Of a stretch of 64,000 bases of DNA, positions 44,239 to 56,111 are shown piece by piece. The notes beneath the pieces were generated by a model, which was not told the DNA's origin, searched no databases, and saw only the letters and a list, made by a program, of their open reading frames with translations. The position numbers and the translations under genes were made by a program. Within the stretch, counting starts at the first letter, position 1. Every line of letters begins with the position of its first letter. The DNA is from Saksenaea vasiformis B4078 (lineage: Eukaryota; Mucoromycota; Mucoromycetes; Mucorales; Saksenaeaceae), in the NCBI GenBank assembly GCA_000697055.1, contig JNDT01001912.1, positions 124,001-188,000 of the forward strand. Reading direction: 5' to 3'.

Positions 44239-45534
44239 ATGAATTTTGTTCGCAACGGAGGACAAAGGCTCAACACAACACTTGTTAAATGCAATAGAAA
44301 TGAAGCAGTATCTAGACTACGGTACAGTGCGACCGCCGCCGCTGTTTCGTGAGTTATCCGTGAGATTCCAGACTTGAACTTTAACAGCACTGTGAAAAGG
44401 ACTACCACACGTATAACGGATCTGATCGTCCCGAAAGATCCACAGCTAAAGAAAAGAGCTCCACGAAAAGCCAAACCACAGAGTGGCCTCCCCTTTCAAC
44501 ATCCACCGACCTTCAAGGAGTACGTCGAGACGTTGCCGGAAATGGTGTACCCTGTGCATTATCGAGTCGAATGTATTGATTCACCTACAGAAGCCGATAG
44601 AGCGCTTCGTTTAATGAGGAAGTAAGCGCTAGTATGCCACTAACGGCTGATGCTGATCGTCTGATAGAAGCGCCGATGAGCCGTTCGGCCTAGATATAGA
44701 ATGGAGGCCCAACTTCCGCAAGGGTGGCAAAGAGCATAAAACAGCACTTATACAAATTTGCAACAAAGATACAATTCTTCTTTTACAGGTGCTACGAATG
44801 AAACGTACGTGCTATGTCAAACTATCATCTCTTATATCAACCCGCTGTTCTTAGATCTCCCTTCGGAATTACGCAGATTCTTACAGGATCGAAAAATTTA
44901 CAAGACAGGCGTTAATATCCGAGCAGATGGATTGAAGCTCTTCCGTGATTTTGGGATTCCTACCAATGGTATGGTTGAACTGATGACTTTGGCGGATACT
45001 TGCGGCTCCGAAAAGCTGGGATATACTCATTTGCGCTCTTTGCGAATGCTATCTGCTTTATTCGTAAGATGAAAAACGGAAAAAGAAGGAAACATATCTG
45101 ATGGATTTTCTTAGCTCGAGCAAAACATGCCCAAAGGACCAGTGCGCCTAAGCGATTGGGGCAGAGCCAAGTTGACAGCTCCTCAAAAGCAGTATGCGGC
45201 AACAGATGCTTATGTATGTGCTCTTGATCAATTTTGAAAGATTACTTATCCGCATCTACAGGGTTCGTATAAACTATGCCAGATATTTATCAGATTGCGA
45301 ACAGAGCTTGGGAATGCGGAACTGCCTGCATTAATTCATTTAGGCGACGATAAAGAAATCGCGACAAAGGCAGAAAAACACGAAAAGAAAAAGGTATCTG
45401 ATTAGTAAAAAAAAAAAAAAGAAAAGAAGAAGATTTCCTTAACTGTTCTCTATTAGGAGCATTCACATGTTAAAGAGAGCTTAGCTGATTTTCCTCATTC
45501 CACCAAAAAAGTAGTACGAAAAGCAGACTCATAA
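44239..45534 (+). CDS. WRN-type 3'-5' exonuclease (DEDDy family)
   Basis: Single-domain nucleic-acid 3'-5' exonuclease. The first exon encodes MNFVRNGGQRLNTTLVKCN plus RNEAVSRLRYSATAAAV, an Arg/Ser-rich, acid-free leader resembling a mitochondrial presequence. Then YVETLPEMVYPVHYRVECID, ADEPFGLDIEWRPNF (DEDD motif I, D-x-E), ALIQICNKDTILLLQV, LQDRKIYKTGVNIRADGLKL and FGIPTNGMVELMTLAD (motif II region), SDWGRAKLTAPQKQYAATDA with tyrosine (motif III, Y-x3-D) and YKLCQIFIRLRTELG. The tail is basic (KAEKHEKKK) and ends VVRKADS. Six or more exons; the first intron appears very short (about 39 nt). Splicing in the middle, around 44790-44850, is uncertain. Confidence 0.8.
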
Positions 45535-47064
45535 TTGCATTCACCTCCGTAGACTAGAGCGTGTACAGGGTATGTGTGTGATACCAGAAAACACCACTTT
45601 TAGCCACACGAAATAAAAAAAAATAAGCTCTGGTAGCAAGAGACAGCTACTGCCATACGGGTTTTGTTGGATGTAGAGCATCTATAAGTCTGGTAGACAC
45701 GAGCAAAAATACTTCGTTGATCAGTGTGCAGACAGCGAATAAGTTATATCCTATCCATGTGCTATACAGGATACCGATATCAATAGGTGCCGATTTTCCC
45801 AGCAGTTAAACGAAGGGAATCTTTGCCTGTACACGCGAATTAGAGAGTATGCAGACATATGTTGTTCCAACGACGTTGTTTTCTCGGTTGGAGTGTGCTT
45901 AAGTGTGCGTTATAGCATATATATATATGATAGCATTGGTGGCCAGGTAGAGATAGCTTGGGTAATTGCATCTCTGAATAAAGATAGCACATTTGTAGGA
46001 CAGGGTTTACTGGATTTATCCGATAATTATGCATTGCTTTTAAACTATTTGATGTTAACTCCAAATAAAACTTGATATTGGATGTATTTCATCTGCCTGC
46101 TGTACTCTTAAATCTTGCTTAGGGAGTAGATCTTTATGCATCAACTCACAGTTGTTCTGCTGGTATATTATTGATCCATTGTTCTGATTTATCGGTTTCA
46201 GTGTCTAACCGCAACGTTTGTTTTCGATAATAAGATGCTACACGTACTTGAAGGAACGCGTAAATTCTCCGGCTCTCTTTTTCTTTTTCAACATCCCCAG
46301 TATGCGCTTTTGATGGAACGCGCATCCAGGTTTACTCATGTCTATTTGCCTGTCATTTAGCCTGCAAGTCATCTGTCCTGAACAATCTTAGCTGTGATGA
46401 TACTTTTCGTCCATCATCTCAGCAAGTATATGCGGCACACACTCTCAACATCATTCATGCATGTTCTGCAATAGAACACCAGGGTACTATCTCTGGTGCG
46501 CTGTGAGTTTCTCTTTGACTGACAGATAATAGAGTATCTCGAAAGTGCCAAAAACACATCCTTCCTCACAATGCTTTTGGAGATTTGTGCTAGATCGTCC
46601 TTGTAGCTTTCGTTGTTGTCATACAGATCATCTTCCAAATTGGTGCTCGGACGCACTGGAGTCATACGATTAGACGACGTTTGTATTTCTTCCAGGGCTA
46701 CGTGTGTTTGTTTATTAGATAATTTTACCTACGTTGGATTGATAAAGAAGGCGAATAAAATGTATAAATAGAAAGAAGAAGCCGGGCTTCTATTACCGAC
46801 ACGTCTTTTGTGAGAGACTATAACCCTATCTCTAACAGGAGACAACGAAACCCTGGTCTCCGAGAAAGCTTTTGCATCAAATACTAGGAGCCATCGATAT
46901 CAGAAACTTAACATGGAAGAGTATGACAGGCAAATCTTAATCAATGAACAAACGTAGGAAGGTACACCTCAACGCGCAGAATTGTGAAACCACAGGAAAA
47001 ATCACTGTCACACAAGTTAAAAAGGTCTCTGAACTGCTCCTCTGAGAGAGTCCAAGGAAAGAGT
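45535..47064. other. Intergenic, repeat-bearing
   Basis: Contains copy C of the dispersed repeat, an (AT)n stretch near 45915 and no recognised gene. The final 150 bases hold the ARP5 promoter and leader. Confidence 0.4.
46232..46460 (+). repeat. Dispersed repeat, partial copy C
   Basis: Shares GAAGGAACGCG, CCGGCTCTCTTTTTC, TGTCATTTAGCCTGCA, CATCTGTCCTGAACAATCTTA and GCTGTGATGA with copies A (20150-20740) and B (26262-26850). The 3' end with the GGACGC arm is missing. Confidence 0.5.
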
Positions 47065-49962
47065 ATGGCCCAACCCGATGTGTATACGCTCGATGAAGCT
47101 GAATATGATGCGCCCTATTATTCAATCCGCAACGACTACTCGAATTTCAGAGACCAGCATACACCTATTGTGATCGATAATGGTAAAACTAAGAAAAGCG
47201 AGGGACCTGAGAATTATTAAGGCAAAGTGTGCAGGATCGTATCAATGTCGAGCTGGCTGGGCAACAGAGAAAAAGCCTTCATGTAAGATGGTAATGGTAT
47301 CGATGCTGATATTCATGACTTTTGCTTTAGTAATATTCGATAATACCGTATCAAGGTACAAGGATCGCAAAGCCAATGTCAATATACTTGCTGTTGGCAT
47401 GGATGTCTACGCGGATCCTGCAGGACGTTCGAACGCGCGTTCGCCTTTCGATAGCAATGTCGTATGTGATTTCGATCGCATGGTACGGTCATTGATTCCC
47501 GACTACGTTATATTTAATTGATTCTCTTATGCAGGAAAGCGTGCTGGATTACGTGTTTATTACGCTTGGCATTAACACATCCGAAATTAATCACCCTATC
47601 ATAATGACAGAGCCTGTTTGTGTACCTCACCATAGTCGAAAACGTAGGAAGAATTGTTACCAGGAGATATGGACAGCTGATGGTTATTGAGCTAGAAATG
47701 TCGGAGCTACTGTTTGAATGCTACAATGTGCCGTCAGTGACCTATGGTATCGATTCTCTTTTCAGTTTTTATGCCAATGGTGGTTCAAGCGAGGACGGTG
47801 GAATCGCTATATCAGCTGGTCATACAGCCACGCATATCATTCCGACACTACATGGGAAGGGACTGCTGGAGAGAACGAAGAGGTAAATGCGCTGGTGTTT
47901 GCATAAAGCAGTACTTTTTAAGCAGAGTATAACGTAGGATATCCTATGGCGGCACGCAATCAACCGAGTACATGTTAAAACTTATGCAGCTCAAATATCC
48001 CACGTTCCCTACAAAGATGAGCAGCAGTCAAGCACAGGTACAAAGAGCAATGCGTGATGAAATGAAGAGTGAGGATAATTTAGCTTATACGTTCTGTTAG
48101 GAACTAGTTCACAACCATTGCTACGTTGCAGAGGACTACCAGGAGACTTTACGACAGATCGAAGACAGGGAGACATTTTCGAATATTGATCGCATCATCC
48201 AGTTTCCTTTCACAGCACCGGTATACTGCAGTTGCGAGATAAAACCAAAATTAAACAGATTTTACAATAGGTTATTGAAGAGAAAACAGAAGAAGAATTA
48301 GCTAGGCAGGCGGCCAAGCGTGAAGAAAATGCTAGACGTTTGCGGGAAGCAGCAGCTAAATCTCGATTAGAAAAGGTAAATCGGGTTTATTTATTGCTGT
48401 CATTAACATCGTCCGTGTAGCTGGTCAGACGTGAACAAGAATTTGAGGCATTTACACGGCTGAAAAACGCAAAGGGTTCATTGAAGAAATCAGAATGGAT
48501 TGTATGTTCTTTCGCCGCTAACGGAAAAGTATACTCATTTCTTTTTGAAATGAACAGGCACAGTTGAAGGAAGCAGGTTTCAAGGATGAGGCTGATCTGG
48601 ACGATACTCTCAAACAATTGGACGTCCAGATTCAGCGTGCGCGGAATAAAGAACTCGGTATCGACGAGAGCGAAGAGAAGGTAGATAATAAATGGCGATA
48701 TTATTCATATAAGCTCACTTCGGCGCTTACCAGGAACCTCCATTAACTCACCTTGTGGATATACTTGACGAGGAGCTGACGGAAGCAGAAAGAAAAGAAA
48801 AACGGAAGCAGAAGCTGATGAAGGCCAATTACGATGCTCGTCTACGAGCAAAGAAAGCCAAAGAGGAGGCAAAGGCGAAAGAAGAGGATCAAGCGCGCTT
48901 GGAACAAGAGAAACGGTTAAAAGATCCCGAGAAATGGGTGGAGGAAATCAAACAGAAAAGACAGGTCGGTTCGATGTTACAATATCAACGTCACTTACAT
49001 TATTTGCGTAGACCGTTGTGGACAGGATAAAAAAGAGGAAGCGTTTGGCTGCAGAACTGGCTGACCGAAGAAGTCGGGCGTCACAGATGCGCATGCGTTC
49101 GATTGCTAATTTAGCAAGCGACAATCCTACACCTAAACGGCGACGAAAGGGACAGGAAGGTATGTGGCGTGATATATTTAAATACAATCCTAATGGGTGG
49201 TTTTAGAGGATACATTTGGCGCAGATGACGAGGACTGGATGATCTACCGTGAAATCGTAAGCTTTATTACGTAGTTATTAGAAAATAACCATGAACTGTA
49301 ATAACAGAGTCGAGAAGACGAGTCAGACGAAGAGGAAGAAGATTTATCGCTACTTAATCAGTACGAATCTTTACTGCTTCAATATGATCCTGAGTTTCTG
49401 CCAGAGCATTCTTACGAGGCCAGCGCATCACCCACAAATACACTACTTCATCTGCTTTCGCGTGGTCTTTATCCAGCGTACGATCCTACTGACATCGGTC
49501 AGATGCATCAACTACACGTCAACGTAGAACGTGTCCGTGTCGCCGAAGTATTTTTCCAGCCTAGCATTATCGGCCTCGATCAAGCTGGACTTGTGGAAAC
49601 AGTGAACGATGTTGTCAAAACATTTGAGCCTGATCAACGAAGCAAAGTGATGAAGGTAACCTTCCCTTATAGTAAGCTGAACTATCCTCACACCATGGTA
49701 GAATGTTTTCATTACAGGAGGCATGAGTAAACTACCAGGACTTCCTGAGCGTGTTCTGAACACAATGCGTTCGATTTTCCCTGTCGGTACCCAGCTGAAA
49801 GTTCAACATGCGAAGGATCCATTGCTGGACGCATGGCGCGGTGCGGCGATGTTTGCTCTAGATCCTGCTTCTAAGCAGCATAGAGTTAGCAAACAGGAAT
49901 ACGAGGAATTTGGAGGAGAATACATCAAAGAACACGGTTTTGGCAACTTGTCCCGAGCATAA
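47065..49962 (+). CDS. ARP5: Actin-related protein Arp5 (INO80 complex)
   Basis: Nuclear actin-fold subunit of the INO80 chromatin remodeller. More than a dozen exons read as: TPIVIDNG then SYQCRAGWATEKKPS (phosphate-1 loop), FDSNVVCDFDRM, LLFECYNVPSVTYGIDSLFS, DGGIAISAGHTATHIIP (phosphate-2), ISYGGTQSTEYMLKLMQLKY, the long charged Arp5 insertion (EEKTEEELARQAAKREENAR, RKEKRKQKLMKANYDARLRA, RIKKRKRLAAELADR), EVFFQPSIIGLDQAGLVET, NVFITGGMSKLPGLPERVLN (adenosine motif) and DPLLDAWRGAAMFALD. The large coiled-coil insertion distinguishes Arp5 from other Arps. The start MAQPDVYTLDE is the first ATG of the exon encoding the first strand. Complete. The next gene begins 87 bases downstream. Confidence 0.93.
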
Positions 49963-50048
49963 TGCATAATACGTACATAATCAAATAAAGGGTGTTTTCT
50001 TCCAACATCATTGCATTGTATAGCCATGTATTCCAAACTCAGGGTCAG

Positions 50049-51282
50049 ATGTTACGCAAAAGCATCTTGGGTCTACACACCTACCACTTCAACCGACTTC
50101 CCTCTACGCTATCACAACAATTAAATCCGATAACCCCGCCAATCTTCACAAAATATAGCAGAAATGAAAGGGAAACGGTTGGTCTAAATATTATCCTAAT
50201 ACTTCTCGAAACTTCGATAGCCTATCTTTCTCTTGTTGGCAATGACCGGCTGCAGTTCGATCCATTCAGAATTGGAAAGCAGTCGCGTAGAAATGGCCCG
50301 CCAACTGGAAGTCCAGATCGGATGGGAATCGCTTTGTATTTTGAAATGTCGTATTCCCGATCGCATGCTTTTGATACCATATTTTGCTGGGTGCATCAGC
50401 AAGAATGTGACAAGCTCATACCATCGTCATGCCGTAAGCAGCAATCCATTCTTGGCATCTATCGCTGATTACAAAAAGGTATCAGCATTTACCTACCTGA
50501 TCCACGAGAGCCCGTGCAGTACGTATATCCAGTAGATCAAGACAAGTCCTACGGTGTGATCCGTTGTCGAGACTACCAAACGATGGAGGCCATCAAGGCA
50601 CGAATCATTTCGCAGAACACAGCGCAACGTATGCTATTGGGCGGCTGTCTCCGGGCGGGTCCTGGAAAGGTCAACCTTAATGGGCAAATTGCATTATATA
50701 TCCGACTGCATAAGGATTATGTTGAACGCGCCTGCGTCTTGCGTAGTTTATCGTGGTAAACGTAAGCTATGTGCTGAGCAAAGAGTTGTCTAAATGAATG
50801 TGAAAGGTACCGTCGTATGTGGTCCTTAGCCTCGCGGGCAGACGCGTTGGCATTCACTGGTGTTTATTTCTCAGTGCTTGGAGGGGCATATTGCTCGCTC
50901 GGGAAATCAAATAGCACATTTGTAAAGTATTTCTGGCTGGTTTCCGCTGTCTGAGCTCAATCGTTTTGCAGGCAGAAAAAGCTGGATCTTTAGCGCTACG
51001 CCAGGTCCAGTTAGCGCAATGGCTACGAGATCCGATTTGGGAAAGCAAGTGTTGGCTGTACTATGCAGAGGATTTAATCCAGTTAAAACGGTTCAAGCGA
51101 GCTCGTAAAATCATTCAACGCGAGACCATGTCTGCCACCATTCATCAACATAGTGTGGTAAGTCCATAGTGATCACAACTCGACGCAACTTACGTCAATT
51201 CCTACCATTGTTATTCCAGCTCCTCAAGATGTGTCAATCTGTGCAAGCAAAACTGGAGACAGCTTTACATGCCATGAAATAA
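50049..51282 (+). CDS. Conserved eukaryotic protein of unknown function
   Basis: Five or so exons: MLRKSILGLHTYHFNRLPST; RMGIALYFEMSYSRSHAFDT with ECDKLIPSSC; after a 45-nt intron, ISIYLPDPREPVQYVYPVDQ, RCRDYQTMEAIKARIISQNT and KDYVERACVLRSLS; W-YRRMWSLASRADALAFTG with YFSVLGGAYCSLG; AEKAGSLALRQVQLAQWLRD, SKCWLYYAEDLIQLKRFKRA; and a last exon MCQSVQAKLETALHAMK. The clean splicing and conserved-looking blocks mark a real gene. The helical repeats with Gly-Ala-Tyr-Ser-Leu-Gly and Trp-Leu-Tyr-Tyr-Ala resemble TPR-like packing. I have an uncertain memory of an uncharacterised domain family (DUF4807) with such blocks. It is only 87 bases after ARP5 and converges on DUS4. Confidence 0.6.
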
Positions 51283-51315
51283 TTTATTCGATGATGATTA
51301 TGATTACAAACACGT

Positions 51316-52499
51316 CTACACTAGACGGCTAACATCTAGACCCCAATGATCTTCCAGATGATCTAGGATGGCAGGGATACTTGATAATGTATTAAATGTT
51401 TTTCTTTCGGCGTTGCTCATGATGTCTTCAAACATGAACATCAGATGGTGATGAAAAATAAAGGTATTTGTGCCATAGCCGAGGGCCAGACGAACGTAAT
51501 CCTGGCACCGTCCCATGTTAGTCATCGGTCACACCTGTTGAACTTTTTTATACCTCTATGCATTCCCATGGTGTTGACTCGTAACCGGCAAATAAGGCAG
51601 GGTTTTGTAATAATCCTCTTGCAGACATGACGCCTATTCGCGCTTATGAGATTAAGGTCGATCTTTATCATCTTTTTTTCTTTACCGTCGACACCCGTCC
51701 TCTCATACATTTCGTCGGCGTCTTTATAAGAAAAGATGCTTCCATTTGCAATAACAGGGACAGCAACCGATTCCTTCACCAACTTGATACCTTCGAAATT
51801 TACAGGCTCAGTTGATTTTTGCCACCGAGTGCGACCATGAACTGTCAGAAAATCAACGCCGACACTCTCAGCGCGCTTCACAAATTCATATGTGGTTCTA
51901 GTCAAATCAGTTAACAAACGGCAAACTACTCAAGATTGAATTACTGAAGATTCGGATGAACTCGGATCTTGATGCTACAGGGAATATCTACGCGTGCTTT
52001 TACGGTTCTTATCATATCTCGTACAGTTTCTGGATCAGACATAAGATGGGCACCAATTTTTTCCTGCACAGCCCATCGTTGTGGGCATCCACAATTAATA
52101 TCTTGAAAGAAATAAATCAGTACTTCTATACGTTTTCGGTTGTGTTGTCTCTTTACCTATACCGCCAACGTAGGGAGCTACTAACTCCGCAGCTGCAGCA
52201 AGATCTACACCATTGTTTGCTGCAAATTGGACAACGACCGGATCGTCATTGGCATTAGTGGTAAAATCCGATTCTCGAGCAAATTCCGAATTTTTGAATA
52301 CATCGGCAAGGATCATGGGCGTATAGGCAAGATCGACGCCGTACCTGTAGACAGATCAGGACTCATCGTTCATCGACAATAAAATGTACTTTAAAACAAG
52401 TTCTCGGAAAGGTAGTTTACTGTATCGCACCATAGGTGCGCATACATTGATCCTTGATTTACTCTCAAGTACCTCTAATGCCGTAGTTTTTTTGGACAT
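51316..52499 (-). CDS. DUS4: tRNA-dihydrouridine(20a/20b) synthase Dus4
   Basis: FMN-dependent reductase that makes dihydrouridine in the tRNA D-loop. Minus-strand exons give INVCAPMVRYSKLPFRELVL (FMN-binding N-terminus), YGVDLAYTPMILADVFKNSE, DDPVVVQFAANNGVDLAAAA, DINCGCPQRWAVQEKIGAHL (the second cysteine is the family's catalytic acid), SIKIRVHPN, GVDFLTVHGRTRWQKSTEPV, VPVIANGSIFSYKDADEMYE and VMSARGLLQNPALF, which are the phosphate-binding elements of the TIM barrel. The C-terminus is DHLEDHWGLDVSRLV. The APMVRYSKLPFR start and NCGCPQRW motif point to Dus4 rather than Dus1-3. The stop is 33 bases from the convergent neighbour. Confidence 0.88.
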
Positions 52500-54690
52500 T
52501 GGGGAAAAGACACAAGAGCAGTGTGTTTTGTCGAATCGTTTGCGCTGCTCGGAGCCCTTATTTTGAACCAATGGGAGTCCAAGTTTGTGCTAGATATGAC
52601 ACCCAGTGGTCGCAAAAGACTCCAGGCAGTAGGAAACGAATTCTCCAGGTAATAATTGTTGGACAACCTGATGCGAAGACTTTCTACAAGTATAACTATC
52701 TAAAACTTCTAGGAGAGGACCCACTTTCGTAGTGAGAGTATTTGCTTCGTTTTGATGATCTGTTGACAGACGGAATACGGCAGATCTACTTCCACCATGC
52801 CATACAGTCATGGATATTCGTAAAGATTCTTCGACGCATCCACATCGCAATCCCACATGGTAACACGATATCTATGTTTGAGGACGCCATGGTGGGTGAA
52901 GTTGTCTAAAATCGCCATTTTACTTACGCGGATATTCAGAACTTTTGTAAATACGAAATTGTGCCCCGATTTGAATAGATATGCAATGTCCGAGCAATCG
53001 CACTGTTCTAAGAAATACAGTCGATTGAAATTCTTATTGCTGTACAATAGTGCAAACGTTTTTAAAGAGAACATATATCTTTTATTTAGAGAAAACCTTT
53101 TGAAAGAGAGGATGCGTGACGCGGGAACACGCAGCATCCACTCAACTTTTAGACGTTGCGGAAAACTTGATCATCCCCCTTAAATATCTTTGATGGCAGC
53201 AGTGACAACTCTAACAAGATGTAGATATTCCTTATTCACATATGCGAAAAAAAAAAGATTATCGCTGAGGTGCTTACCTGTGGCAATAGGTACTAGTCTA
53301 TAATGGCAACCAGTACTTGCCGTTGTCATTCCGTCTATTAGAGGGCGGTCCAGAGCTTTTGCTCTCTGTCACCGTATCCATAAGAGGCAGACAAAGTTAC
53401 AGGATTGCAAGGACGAGGAACCACATCTTCGAACTTGTCAATGGTCTCATGCACCGCGTCCGGAGTTGGCATGGATAGCAAGCGCATGAAGTGTATTGGC
53501 CAAACAGGATTTGCCGCTAGTGATAACTTCAGTGAGATAACGTCGACCGATTTCTCAACGGCCCTTGAGAAAGGGCCCGTAACGAATATTGTAAGTAGCG
53601 TTGATGATTTTCCTCTTGAACACGCATTCATAGCGGGACAGTGTGTGGCCCAATCTGTACTGGCTGTAAGTGGCAATTCTGTTATCGAGATTTTCAACGA
53701 TGTGATTGGAATATATGGTTCCAATGCTATGGAAAAAATAATTCGGGACTTGCATGATGTATCATGGAATGATCCTTTAGATAATCACGGAACTGTTGGC
53801 TTTTGGAAAATTTTCCACGATAGCATGTCCCGCGACAACTCTAGAACAGACACCAAAATCCATAAGGGATAAAGGATTAATTCAAGGACAATCGTGCAAT
53901 TCCAGGATCCCATAGGTAGCCCGGAATTAAGGCATCAACTTACAATCTATCATGGGAATCTGTGACTTTCTGATGACAAACGCATTAATGAATAACCGAG
54001 TTCGGACCACAACTTCTCGAACAAAGCTGATAAGTTGGACGATGCCATTGTAAATGTGTTCGCGATATTCTGCTCGAACGATGGAGTCAAACGGGACGAC
54101 CCGCGTAACAAGATTTCGGGGCTGGACTGCAGAATTTCTCTGACATTAGGCTTGTAGTTTGGGGGTTCTAGTGGTAGCGTGTCCTTTGATTGCGAGAGGA
54201 GCATGGCCCAGAAATGGGAAATCCAGTGAGATGAGTATAGCTGAAATTAACCAGAACAGATCCATTTTGAGAGAGTCTTTAGGAAAAGAAAAAAGAAGAG
54301 AAGAGGGAGGATGACGTTTTGACAACTTCGCATAAACAATTTAGCAGCCAATTTCTTTATTCGCAAGATTTGGGTAGCTGTGATAAATACGGGCGACTGT
54401 TATCCTGTCATTATAACGCAATGGATAATCTAGTTTGATTGAGCACACCCTGGCTTGTTTCAGCTTTTTTGCTGAAGAATAATTGTCGATATGACTCTAC
54501 TATTACGGCTTCTTTACATTTACACCAGGGCATGATGAGAGGCCCCCCTTAAACTTGCTCAACCTGCTCCAGTGGGTCTACAGCCATTAAGGTACGCTTG
54601 CTAGGTCAATTGGTGTTGATTCCGTTCTCGCTTTTGATATGTTATCAACTCTGTGGACCGTGCGTCATTTTATGTGATACATATACTATT
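52500..54690. other. Intergenic with unassigned open frames
   Basis: Two opposing frames of moderate length occupy 53338-53872 (minus 128 residues, plus 155 residues), and a minus frame lies at 53950-54204 (SPEILLRGSSRLTPSFEQN). The latter looks protein-like and may be an exon of an eroded gene, but no consistent splice series, domain or start could be established. 52600-53170 shows nothing recognisable. Confidence 0.3.
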
Positions 54691-54878
54691 TATTGAACAA
54701 ATTGTTATGCTGTCTATATGAATTTTGCGTCCATGAGGAACCACTTTTACGCTAAGAAAAGAATCAAGCATGCGTTCGTTAATCCATAAGTTGGCAACAA
54801 ATTCATACATTACTTACATCAACGTGGCCCCTCGATGGACGCGAAATTCATATAGACAGCATAACAATTTGTTCATGG
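54691..54878. repeat. MITE-like element with 47-bp inverted arms (188 bp)
   Basis: Left arm TATTGAACAAATTGTTATGC continues TGTCTATATGAATTTTGCG and TCCATGAGG. The right arm is its reverse complement with about four differences: CTCGATGGACGCGAAATTC, then ATATAGACAGCATAACAA and TTTGTTCAT. The arms are separated by about 92 bases. Related sequences occur at 1473-1647 and at the 3' ends of the repeats near 20680 and 26790. Confidence 0.75.
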
Positions 54879-55278
54879 TTAGTAAATGGGACGATATTTG
54901 GATGTCATTTTACTTACCCCGAAGGTATTCCCACGCATTCGCGGGTGCCACAGCCCGCACCATTTCGGTGGGGGTGGGAGTAATTGTTCATGGCTTCCAT
55001 GGAGCAGTCAGTGTCATGCTTTTACGACCAAAGGTCTAAACAATCGATCAAAAGACATGAGTTTCTGTGTATAATCAGCCCCAGTACGTACCGGGGACGT
55101 TTCATGTAGAAAAGAATTCATGTATCCCTTTCAAATACTGACATTTTAAGGGTTCCCGATTGCTGCGTTGGGGAACCTATTACAATGGTCCAGTACAATA
55201 CACATTTGATTTAGAAGTGAAGATAATCGCTTCTCTGCGCAAAGATCCATTGCTCCTCACCGCAGGATTGAGGCAGTG
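54879..55278. other. Transposon-derived flank, no intact gene
   Basis: Lies between the inverted-repeat element and the IS630/Tc1 relic; the minus strand may hold further eroded transposase 3' sequence, but no block was firm enough to call. Confidence 0.3.
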
Positions 55279-55536
55279 TCAACGCAAAGTAGTATTTAGA
55301 TTACGTAAATGTGTATTCAAAATCCATATATACATTTTTGTTTTTAACAGGAGCACAAGTACAGACAGGCATTTGTTGCTTCTGCTCTCGGTCAGATTAC
55401 CAACTACTTCTGGAGTGTATATTGCTTCATTGTCCATCATCATAAAACAACGTTCTATACCGTACTTATTCAACACGTCCATTACGTGTGACATGTTAAG
55501 ACGGATGGTGCCCCATTCGTGTACCAATTCGTCCAT
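55279..55536 (-). pseudogene. IS630/Tc1-type DDE transposase fragment
   Basis: MDELVHEWGTIRLNMSHVMD, then YGIERCFMMMDNEAIYTPEV and NLTESRSNKCLSVLV correspond to the IS630-family block usually read as hydrophobic-MDN-x-P-I-H-T, followed by an R-G-Y-K-C-x-x-L-P strand. The downstream LPPYSPxLNPIE block is missing or disrupted, so the gene is truncated. It may belong to the same family as the nearby 54691-54878 inverted repeats. Confidence 0.6.
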
Positions 55537-56111
55537 TGATTTTCCTTGTTTCTTTTCCCATCAAAACGACATTTACCTTGCAAGCATATGTAATTACGTA
55601 ATATGTATAGTCATGAGCTCATATTTCGTGGAGGTAGGTTATTATAGCCGACGTGAAGGCTATCAGTATGTACGCACCTTAATGGTTGCACCTTAAAATT
55701 TCGCTGACATGATCATGTCATTTGAAACCCCTTTGGTTTTGCCCATTTCTCTTTCGTTTCTGCCTCAAACGTAGCTGCTTCTATTCTCTTTTGTCATATA
55801 CATTTTGCTTTTCGCTATAACGTTTCACTATGAACTAAATTATAAATATAAAATCATCAACAGTGGTAGGATTTTTGACTACCCATTTTTTCTTAATGAT
55901 CAAAGGCGGATGCCTTTGATTTTAAAACGATTATGTCATTGGCTGAAAATACAGTCTTTTCCTTTTTTTCAGTTCTCTTTCTCCATCTCCCATTTCTTCT
56001 TGACTTGTGCGCCAACCTTTCTATTGAGACGCTTAATTCAAGCCACTGTAAGCCTCCCTATCGCGGTGTTTGTACTTTTTTTCCAGTTAGTTTGACACTC
56101 CAGTTAGAACG
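55537..56111. other. Promoter region of G3BP-like gene
   Basis: CT/T-rich leader (TTTCCTTTTTTTCAG, TCTCTTTCTCCATC) before the start codon at 56112. No additional gene seen. Confidence 0.4.

Noticed and set aside
53338..53872. Overlapping 128- and 155-residue frames on opposite strands as a gene
   Set aside because: No recognisable domain, no choice between strands possible and no clear splice partners; left as unassigned.
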